Part shown: positions 1-5,278 of the stretch, one piece after another
Layout: the number at the start of each line of letters is the position of its first letter
Numbering within the stretch: position 1 is the stretch's first letter
Source: Planctomycetota bacterium
GTDB taxonomy: Bacteria > Planctomycetota > UBA1135
Direction: 5' to 3'
Length of the DNA stretch: 6,156 nt
NCBI GenBank assembly: GCA_002746235.1
Contig: NVWJ01000003.1
Span: forward strand, 136,076-142,231
Program-made: the position numbers and the translations under genes
Notes under the pieces: model-generated
Seen by the model: the letters and a program-made list of their open reading frames with translations, nothing else
What the model was told of the DNA's origin: nothing
Databases searched by the model: none

Positions 1-674
1 AAAATACTCCAATCCATGGCATCGGTGGGGTCGGTAAGAATCATCGATTGTGATTCCAAAACGAATCCTGCAGCCTCTACTTCTTTTTGCAGAAAATCAG
101 CTTCCACCCGATGTAAACGGCGACCTTCGCTGATGCCTGCACCAGATTTAGCATGGTGATCAACCACACAGAAGGCACCGCCGGGTTTGAGGCTTGCGAA
201 CATGAGGGCGTTGAAGGCTACGCGGTCGACCTCTTGCCAACCGAAGTCGTGGTAGAAGCGCACTAATAAAGCGACATCGAGATCGCGAGGGAAACCCTCG
301 TCGGTGAATTCCATATCGAGGCGAATGACGTTGGCAAGGCGTGCGTCATTCAGACGTGCACTCAGTGGAGCTTCTGCGAAGACGCGCAATGGTATGGAAG
401 TGTTTTGGCAATAGACTTCACCGTTTGGCCCCACAATACGAGAAAGAATCTCGGTGTAGTATCCATCGCCAGCCATGACATCGGCAACCATCATGCCGGG
501 TTTGATCTGGAAGAAATTTAAGACCTCTACCGGCAAGCGTTCTGCATCGCGGGATAAATCACTTGCTAATCGTTGCGGGTGAGAAACCGCCTGCGCGATA
601 TCGGAGGAAAGCGGTTTCGGCATTTGACAACTAAAAAAACCGAGGGCGAGCATGGGTAGAAGGCGAAGCATCAT
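1..674 (-). CDS. Exported class I SAM-methyltransferase-like protein (COG4798 type), 3' end cut off by window edge
   Basis: The frame is open from an ATG at 674 to the left edge: 224 residues are visible and the C-terminus is missing, probably only a few tens of residues. The N-terminus looks like a signal peptide with a candidate, weak lipobox (FFSC, Cys16). A Rossmann-type methyltransferase core follows. The glycine-rich SAM loop VADVMAGDGYYTEIL is at about 63-77, a later strand LDVALLVRFYHDF at about 132-144, and LKPGGAFCVVDHH at about 162-174, then LHRVEADFLQKEVEAAGF at 187-204. This layout matches the predicted methyltransferases of COG4798, which often carry signal peptides; the substrate is unknown. 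The strand after the SAM loop ends VYCQN, without the usual acidic ribose-binding residue. The start overlaps the stop of the LRR gene as ATGA. An AGGA lies 11 bases upstream (686-689, read on the minus strand). A second ATG directly follows the first. The fold is well supported; enzymatic activity and lipidation are inferred. Confidence 0.85.
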   Translation of the reverse strand, partial: MMLRLLPMLALGFFSCQMPKPLSSDIAQAVSHPQRLASDLSRDAERLPVEVLNFFQIKPGMMVADVMAGDGYYTEILSRIVGPNGEVYCQNTSIPLRVFAEAPLSARLNDARLANVIRLDMEFTDEGFPRDLDVALLVRFYHDFGWQEVDRVAFNALMFASLKPGGAFCVVDHHAKSGAGISEGRRLHRVEADFLQKEVEAAGFVLESQSMILTDPTDAMDWSI

Positions 675-1309
675 GGAGATTCGAATCCTATCAAGAATGT
701 GGAATCAGGATGAGTTTTAAGAAAACGATGCGCATGCGCAGTTTGGATTTGCGTCCAGCCATAGTGAACGGATTGAAGTTTAGGCGCCGCGATGAGGTAG
801 GCGAGGCCAGCATCGGTGATTTTGGTGTAGCGAATATCGAGTTTTTCTAGATTAGGCACCTTGGCGATTTCGAACATGGCTAAATCCGTGATCAGAGGAG
901 TCATGTTCAACTTAAGGTGGGTCAGGTGTGGCATGTTGATGAGGGGTTTGAGGCCAGCATCGGTATAAAAAGTATTCCATCCAGCAATCGCAAGAGTTTC
1001 CAGTTGAGTGAGTTTCGCGATTTGGATGAGGGCGGCATCGTCCATGCGGCCAATGGCATAGTCTGGAGCACGGAAGCATCCTTCATCCCAGATTTCTAAT
1101 CCACGCAAATGGGGAAGCTGCTGCAAGGATTGCAAATGCTCCGGCGTTGGAGTGGAGGAGAAACGCAAGGTCTCCACCTCGAGAAGATTAGCGTTGGCCT
1201 CGAGTTGGATGGCTTGCTCCGGAATCCATGCAAGAGTGGATAAAGGCGTTGCGCGCGGTGTGCTTTGACAGGAGCACAAACAAGTTAGGGCAAGTAGGAA
1301 GAACTTCAT
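671..1309 (-). CDS. Leucine-rich-repeat lipoprotein
   Basis: This 212-residue protein begins with a lysine and a hydrophobic run ending in a lipobox-like LCSC (Cys14 as candidate lipidated residue), so it is probably an exported, membrane-anchored lipoprotein. The rest is made of leucine-rich repeats of about 24-27 residues. Clear repeat starts are at residues about 90 (DDAAL), 116 (TDAGL), 141 (TDLAM) and 165 (TDAGL), each followed by a PxLxxLxI-type strand; a degenerate one starts near 54. This matches the RNI-like/cysteine-containing LRR style that is abundant in Planctomycetota. Such domains bind protein partners, and no catalytic domain is present. It sits 35 bases after rmuC, and its TGA stop overlaps the start of the methyltransferase-like gene, so those two are probably co-translated. 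The ATG at 1309 is chosen because the signal peptide begins there; no good Shine-Dalgarno sequence precedes it. Its partner and biological role are unknown. Confidence 0.8.
   Translation of the reverse strand: MKFFLLALTCLCSCQSTPRATPLSTLAWIPEQAIQLEANANLLEVETLRFSSTPTPEHLQSLQQLPHLRGLEIWDEGCFRAPDYAIGRMDDAALIQIAKLTQLETLAIAGWNTFYTDAGLKPLINMPHLTHLKLNMTPLITDLAMFEIAKVPNLEKLDIRYTKITDAGLAYLIAAPKLQSVHYGWTQIQTAHAHRFLKTHPDSTFLIGFESP
803..964. repeat. 15-bp direct repeat inside the LRR gene
   Basis: An identical 15-base word, gaggccagcatcggt on the plus strand, occurs at 803-817 and 950-964. It encodes the TDAGL element of two leucine-rich repeats (residues 165-169 and 116-120). The copies are 147 bases apart, that is 49 codons or two repeat units, so the identity is probably a remnant of repeat duplication within the gene. 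Confidence 0.75.
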
Positions 1310-1331
1310 GGTTTTCTAACGACGCGGATGC

Positions 1332-1369
1332 CCTTTCTTTGGCTTCAATCAGGGTTTGGCAAAGAAAGG
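1332..1369. repeat. 10-bp perfect inverted repeat spanning the rmuC stop codon
   Basis: The arm CCTTTCTTTG at 1332-1341 is exactly complementary to CAAAGAAAGG at 1360-1369, with an 18-base loop that contains the rmuC TGA stop (1345-1347). In the leftward transcript it could form a hairpin between rmuC and the LRR gene. No U-tract follows on the minus strand, so it is not a standard intrinsic terminator. It could instead protect the rmuC 3' end or reduce expression of the downstream gene. The arms are AT-rich and purine/pyrimidine biased, so the stem is only moderately stable, and chance remains possible. Confidence 0.45.
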
Positions 1370-2604
1370 TCGCTGCGTGCTTCTAGCTCGATGGGTTTAG
1401 GATCGTCTATCGCTTTCGAATCATCGATGTCAGCTAAATCCTCCAACCGCTTGCCCTTTGGAAGAACACGACTGTTGTAGGAGCTTACCGCAGAGTTGAA
1501 TGCTTTAACGGCAGTGGTCAATCCAGCTCCAGTCTTCGCGAAGTGCTCGCTGAAGACCCGCACGCGGCCATGGTATTCCTTTGCCAGCTTGGCAATCTCA
1601 GCAGCATTCTTAGCCAACTTCTCTTGCTGCCAATAAAGTGAAACGGTGCGCAGAAGTGCAAGCAAAGTCACTGGAGTGGCGAGCAAAACTTTCTTCTCCA
1701 TGGCCTCCTCTTGCAAACGCGGATTCGCTTGGTACGCGGCTTCCAATAAGTGGTCGCCGGGCAAAAACATGACCGTGAAGTCGACATTGCCCTCGACGTT
1801 TGCGGAATAATCTTTGCGTTCCAATGTACGCACATGCCCGCGGAGATCTTGCGCGTGTTGAGCAAGCAATTCCTTTTTGCGTACCGGATCTTGTTCGGCT
1901 TGGGCATCTAGGTAGGCCGCCATAGGGACCTTAGAGTCCACTGGGATGGCATCGCCGCCCGGGAGTAGGACCAAGAAGTCTGGGCGTGACCGATCCTCAA
2001 GCGTGACTTGAGTACGAAAATGCATGCCCTCGGTCATGCCGGCTAGTTCAAACACACGCTGTAAAACATTCTCACCCCATTGCCCGCGCGCTTGCGAACT
2101 TCCGCGCAAAGCCACGGTTAAAGATTCACTCTTGACGCGCAACTCACGTGTGGATTCCTGCAAGTCATGCAATTGATGCTTTAAAGCACCCTGCGCCTTG
2201 CCGCGCGCTTCTTCCAGTTCACGGGTTTGCTTAGCCAACTCTTTGAGCTGATCCTGAAATGGTTTTAACTGCAGCTCGGTGCGCTCCAGCAGGGATTGAC
2301 TGTTGTCCTTCAAGGCGTCGCCCGCAATCGCTTTAAAATTGACCTGCATTTCTTTGCGCAGTTCTTCAGCGGTGCGTTTTTCGGCTTCATAAGTTGCGCG
2401 CAGGACCTCTTCACGGGCAATGGCTGCTGCAAGTTGCTTATCGATGCTAATGAATTGCTGCTGCAGCTCGTCTTCTCGAGCTTGCGCTGCATGAGCTTCG
2501 GTTTGAGCACTCTCGCGAGCTTGCAGGCGGCCCTTCAATAGGCCAATCCAACCGCCCGCGGCGCAGGTCAGAAGTGCAAGTAAGGCCACCCATAGAGGTT
2601 CCAT
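1345..2604 (-). CDS. rmuC: RmuC family DNA recombination protein
   Basis: This 419-residue protein has the full RmuC layout. An N-terminal membrane helix (residues about 4-23) is followed by a long charged coiled coil (about 28-165) and the conserved RmuC domain (about 168-390). Hallmarks are RGQWGE (173-178), RPDF (207-210), the PVDSKVP segment (221-227), FLPGD (280-284) and LLATPVTLLALLRTV (307-321). D209, D223 and K225 fit a PD-(D/E)XK nuclease-like core. RmuC proteins limit inversions and other rearrangements at short inverted repeats in E. coli; the biochemical activity is not settled. An acidic, low-complexity tail (about 391-419) follows the domain. The frame stays open upstream to 2925, but that part lies antisense to the phosphatase gene and does not resemble RmuC. 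The ATG at 2604 puts the membrane helix right at the N-terminus. No clear Shine-Dalgarno sequence precedes it; an ATG at 2646 would add 14 residues. It is the first gene of the leftward group. Confidence 0.95.
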   Translation of the reverse strand: MEPLWVALLALLTCAAGGWIGLLKGRLQARESAQTEAHAAQAREDELQQQFISIDKQLAAAIAREEVLRATYEAEKRTAEELRKEMQVNFKAIAGDALKDNSQSLLERTELQLKPFQDQLKELAKQTRELEEARGKAQGALKHQLHDLQESTRELRVKSESLTVALRGSSQARGQWGENVLQRVFELAGMTEGMHFRTQVTLEDRSRPDFLVLLPGGDAIPVDSKVPMAAYLDAQAEQDPVRKKELLAQHAQDLRGHVRTLERKDYSANVEGNVDFTVMFLPGDHLLEAAYQANPRLQEEAMEKKVLLATPVTLLALLRTVSLYWQQEKLAKNAAEIAKLAKEYHGRVRVFSEHFAKTGAGLTTAVKAFNSAVSSYNSRVLPKGKRLEDLADIDDSKAIDDPKPIELEARSDLSLPNPD

Positions 2605-2649
2605 AGAGGAAGTGTAGCAAGAGGAGCGGGCAGGCTTTACAACCATGCT
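2605..2649. other. Divergent intergenic region between rmuC and the PhoD-like gene
   Basis: Only 45 bases separate the two outward-facing start codons, so any promoters for both groups must lie here or inside the opposite gene. I see no pair of -35 and -10 boxes with good spacing in either direction. A TTTACA at 2636-2641 resembles a -35 box for rightward transcription, but the matching -10 position falls inside the gene and does not fit. A TACACT on the minus strand (2616-2611) is a poor -10 candidate for rmuC. An AGGAG at 2622-2626 is too far from the rightward start to serve as its ribosome-binding site. Confidence 0.5.
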
Positions 2650-3990
2650 ATGAAGCCGCGCTTCACCACCCTTCTCCTCCTGCTGTCTCCGTTTTTCCTC
2701 CCTGCATGTGCTGCGCCCGGCATGCGCACCGACGGCCTTCATTCCGGCCCAATGCTTGGCGATTTGCGTGCAGATTCCGTGCGCATTTGGGCTGCGGCCA
2801 AAGCGCCAGGAACTTACACCTTGGAGTTGGCTAAGGGAAACCAAATGCAAGCCTGGACCCCCGCGTTGGATGCGGTCGGGCAACCTGTGGTTCTGCAAAT
2901 GGACGGTCGGCGTCTCTATGGACAATGCCAGCTCACCGGGCTAGAAGCCGATACGACTTATCATTATCGATTGGTGAAAGAGGGGCGAGCGCTGCGTGGT
3001 TTACATAAGCAAAGTTTTCACACCCTGCCGGAGGAAGGTTCGCAGTTTTCCTTTCGTGTCGCTTTTGGTAGCTGCGCCGGAGATTGGGGAGTCGATGACA
3101 CCCAGCCCATTTTTCACGCCATCAACCGCATGAATCCAGACGCCTTCCTTTGGTTAGGCGATAACGTTTATTACGGCTTGCATGAAAAAGAGTGGGAGGA
3201 TCCTGCCGCGATGGAGGAGCGGTGGAAGTTGCAGCGAGCGATGCCTAGTCTTCAGCCTCTGTTAGCGCGCACGCCGCAATACGCAATCTGGGATGACCAT
3301 GATTACGGTCCGAATGATTCCGACAGCAGCTATGCCTTGCGCGATTTCTCTTTGGACCTGTTTACTTCCTACTGGCCGAATCCTAGTGCCGGTTTGGAAG
3401 GCCCAGACGGGGTGTTCTTCCGCTTTCAGATTGGACCGGTAGATTTCTTTATGTTGGACACGCGTTTTGATCGTGATCCCATTGTGAAACCAGCGCGATC
3501 TCCGAAGGCTTTGTTGTCGGAGGCCCAATGGGAATGGTTGCAGCAAGGATTACAAGAAAGCACCGCTGACTTCAAAGTGATTGCTTCTGGCATGCAAGTT
3601 TTATCGAAGTATCACCGCTTTGAAACTTGGAACCGTTATGAAGAAGAACGCGATCGCTTGCTGGATCTTTTGGCGTCGGAATCGATTTCCGGCGTGTTTC
3701 TCATTAGCGGAGATCGGCACATCGGTGAAGCCTTGCGTCTGGAACGCGAGGGGACTTATCCCTTAGTTGAGTTCACCAGTTCGCCACTGGCTGCAGGGAT
3801 TGGAGAATCCGTCGCAGACAGTCTGGTTCCGCAGCGCATTCCAGGCACGCTGGCCGTGGCTGAGAACTTCGGAATCCTAGATTTCCACTTCCAAGGCACG
3901 CATCCAGAGCTAAGTTTCCGCCTGTACGACGTTTATGGGGACCCCATTGGCCGTGAGGTTGTGCTTCGTTTAGACGAACTGCAGCCGTAA
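2650..3990 (+). CDS. PhoD-like metallophosphatase lipoprotein (alkaline phosphatase D family)
   Basis: This 446-residue protein starts with a signal peptide (Lys2, Arg4, a leucine run) and a lipobox LPAC (Cys20), so it is probably a lipoprotein acting outside the cytoplasm. Residues about 28-125 form the fibronectin/Ig-like N-terminal domain typical of PhoD proteins. The metallophosphatase domain follows, with RVAFGSC (136-142), DAFLWLGDNVYYG (164-176), WDDHDYGPNDSD (214-225), FMLDTRFDRD (267-276) and ISGDRHIGE (352-360). These carry the metal ligands of the calcineurin-like fold. Characterised PhoD enzymes use iron and calcium to cleave phosphate mono- and diesters, and the conserved Cys in GSC matches the iron ligand known in Bacillus subtilis PhoD. 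The substrate here is unknown; environmental phosphate esters or envelope polymers are candidates. All core motifs are intact, so it is probably active. The ATG is fixed by the signal peptide although no strong ribosome-binding site precedes it. It leads the rightward group, 13 bases ahead of the SH3 gene. Confidence 0.92.
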   Translation: MKPRFTTLLLLLSPFFLPACAAPGMRTDGLHSGPMLGDLRADSVRIWAAAKAPGTYTLELAKGNQMQAWTPALDAVGQPVVLQMDGRRLYGQCQLTGLEADTTYHYRLVKEGRALRGLHKQSFHTLPEEGSQFSFRVAFGSCAGDWGVDDTQPIFHAINRMNPDAFLWLGDNVYYGLHEKEWEDPAAMEERWKLQRAMPSLQPLLARTPQYAIWDDHDYGPNDSDSSYALRDFSLDLFTSYWPNPSAGLEGPDGVFFRFQIGPVDFFMLDTRFDRDPIVKPARSPKALLSEAQWEWLQQGLQESTADFKVIASGMQVLSKYHRFETWNRYEEERDRLLDLLASESISGVFLISGDRHIGEALRLEREGTYPLVEFTSSPLAAGIGESVADSLVPQRIPGTLAVAENFGILDFHFQGTHPELSFRLYDVYGDPIGREVVLRLDELQP

Positions 3991-3993
3991 ACT

Positions 3994-3997
3994 GGAG
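3994..3997 (+). promoter_or_regulatory. Shine-Dalgarno sequence for the SH3-domain gene
   Basis: GGAG lies six bases upstream of the ATG at 4004 and just after the stop of the phosphatase gene. It is the clearest ribosome-binding site in the window and supports that start. Confidence 0.65.
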
Positions 3998-4003
3998 CTA
4001 GTT

Positions 4004-5263
4004 ATGTTGCTGTCCCTCCTTCTTAGCGCTCCCTTCCTCGCGGCCCCTGCCCAGCAGGAGGACCTCCCTTACGCGGAAATCGCAACCGACCACGCGGTGC
4101 TGTTTGCGTTCTACGACAAGAAATCGGCGCAGGTTTTGGAGTTGGAGAAGGGCATGCCGGTGCAGGTCGTTACCGAATACACGCCGTGGACCAAGGTTCG
4201 GGTGCCAGGCGGTTTGAACGTTTGGGTGCATAAGGATTACGTCACTTGGGAAGGCGGAGTTGGCAGTATCACTTCGTCGCGGGTGCGCATTCGTCCGCGC
4301 CCATCCACCGATGCTTCGTCCACTCCGCTTGGTCATTTCCAAAAGGATGATCAAGTCCTCTTAATGGGACAAGAGGGTGATTGGTTTAAAGTCCGCGCAC
4401 CTGAAACGGTTTCCGCATGGTTGCTGACCAGCCAGTTGCAAATGCCGCAACGAGACGCTTCTGCATGGAAGCGGATTTGGGCGGAACATCGGAGTGAACG
4501 TGTGGTGGAGCCAGTAGTTCTGGAAGAAGCAACGGACGATGTCGTGGAAACCGTAGTGCTCAAAGAAGGCGGCGGCGAGGTTGTCGAAGCTAGCAGCGAG
4601 GTTGTGGAAAGTGTCACGACCCCAGGCACTGCAACTCCAATGAACGCCACCCCAAAAGACAAAGCGCGGACTTTATTCCGCAGTGTCGATGTGGCGAAAG
4701 CCCCGGAAGCCCAGCGCTTGTTGGCCGTGGAGCAATTGGAGGTTTTGGCTGCTGCGGTGACATCGGATAATCGGTCGTGGGATCGACGTCGCTTGGACAA
4801 TCTAGAAATGGTATTCGGGCACGTGATTTGGCACAGTACAGATTTACGCACCATCAACGAAGCGCGACGTTCCTTGACCCGCATTGATGGTCTACGTCGT
4901 TTTTACTTCTCGGCTCTGGCGGCCAATGTACGACGAGCGCTTGCGGCAAAGCAGACGGAAAGAGCATCCACTTTGGATAAGGCCTTAGCTGCAGAAAAGA
5001 AACCGATGGTTTATGCCGGGGAAGGCACTAGCGTGGAGATCGGATGGGTGGAATACCGGCCGTCGGTCAATGCCAACATGCCTTATCGCTTGGTGCGCGG
5101 CGGACGCGAGTTACCCATGCATAGTTTTGATGGACACCAGGACCTGAAAGAGTTCGTCAACCGCGAAATCGTGGTGCGTGGTATTTGGCGCAACGACAAA
5201 AGCCTTGCCGCCGGACGCGTGTTAGCGATTACCGAGTTGCGCGTTCTGCCGCCTCGCGAATAA
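4004..5263 (+). CDS. Exported protein with two bacterial SH3 domains
   Basis: This 419-residue protein has a hydrophobic signal-like N-terminus (residues 1 to about 16, ending near APA) that lacks the usual early Lys/Arg. Two SH3b-like modules follow. The first spans about 30-82 (WTKVRVPGGLNVWVHKDYV at 62-80) and the second about 90-146 (VRIRPRPSTDASS at 94-106, GDWFKVRA at 125-132, AWLLTSQL at 138-145). Next come an acidic Val-Val-Glu repeat linker (about 167-204), a helical, arginine-rich segment (about 218-332) and a compact C-terminal domain (about 338-415). This last contains PYRLVRGGRELP (360-371), LKEFVNREIVVRG (381-393) and VLAITELRVL (406-415). SH3b domains commonly bind cell-wall peptides or mediate envelope contacts. 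I recall similar SH3-plus-C-terminal-domain proteins in Planctomycetota, but none with a proven role, so function is unassigned. A GGAG six bases before the ATG supports the start. It lies 13 bases after the phosphatase gene and 15 bases before cstA. Confidence 0.85.
   Translation: MLLSLLLSAPFLAAPAQQEDLPYAEIATDHAVLFAFYDKKSAQVLELEKGMPVQVVTEYTPWTKVRVPGGLNVWVHKDYVTWEGGVGSITSSRVRIRPRPSTDASSTPLGHFQKDDQVLLMGQEGDWFKVRAPETVSAWLLTSQLQMPQRDASAWKRIWAEHRSERVVEPVVLEEATDDVVETVVLKEGGGEVVEASSEVVESVTTPGTATPMNATPKDKARTLFRSVDVAKAPEAQRLLAVEQLEVLAAAVTSDNRSWDRRRLDNLEMVFGHVIWHSTDLRTINEARRSLTRIDGLRRFYFSALAANVRRALAAKQTERASTLDKALAAEKKPMVYAGEGTSVEIGWVEYRPSVNANMPYRLVRGGRELPMHSFDGHQDLKEFVNREIVVRGIWRNDKSLAAGRVLAITELRVLPPRE
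4502..4615 (+). repeat. Imperfect tandem repeat encoding a Val-Val-Glu acidic linker
   Basis: The linker of the SH3 protein consists of units that each begin VVE: two of 13 residues (4502-4540, VVEPVVLEEATDD; 4541-4579, VVETVVLKEGGGE), one of 7 (4580-4600, VVEASSE) and a 5-residue remnant (4601-4615, VVESV). At DNA level the word gcgaggttgt recurs at 4575-4584 and 4596-4605. This looks like slippage or duplication in a flexible spacer between the SH3 domains and the helical part. Confidence 0.7.
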
Positions 5264-5278
5264 CCGCAGCGTAACGCC

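Noticed and set aside
678..687. Palindrome GATTCGAATC just upstream of the methyltransferase start as an operator
   Set aside because: It lies within the LRR coding sequence, is only 10 bases long and is expected by chance; no promoter accompanies it.
917..1099. Short plus-strand frame inside the LRR gene
   Set aside because: It is antisense to regular leucine-rich repeats and has no ribosome-binding site.
1332..1369. Inverted repeat as an intrinsic terminator for rmuC
   Set aside because: No run of U follows in the leftward transcript and the stem is only moderately GC-rich, so it is reported as a repeat.
2605..2925. Extension of the rmuC frame to an upstream ATG at 2925
   Set aside because: The added 107 residues lie antisense to the phosphatase gene, look like random sequence and would bury the RmuC membrane helix inside the protein.
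3262..3546. Minus-strand open frame inside the phosphatase gene
   Set aside because: It overlaps the most conserved PhoD motifs on the other strand and shows no domain or start signal of its own.
4351..4884. Minus-strand open frame opposite the SH3 gene
   Set aside because: It is low-complexity Ser/Thr/Arg-rich sequence mirroring the VVE linker and helical region of the real gene.
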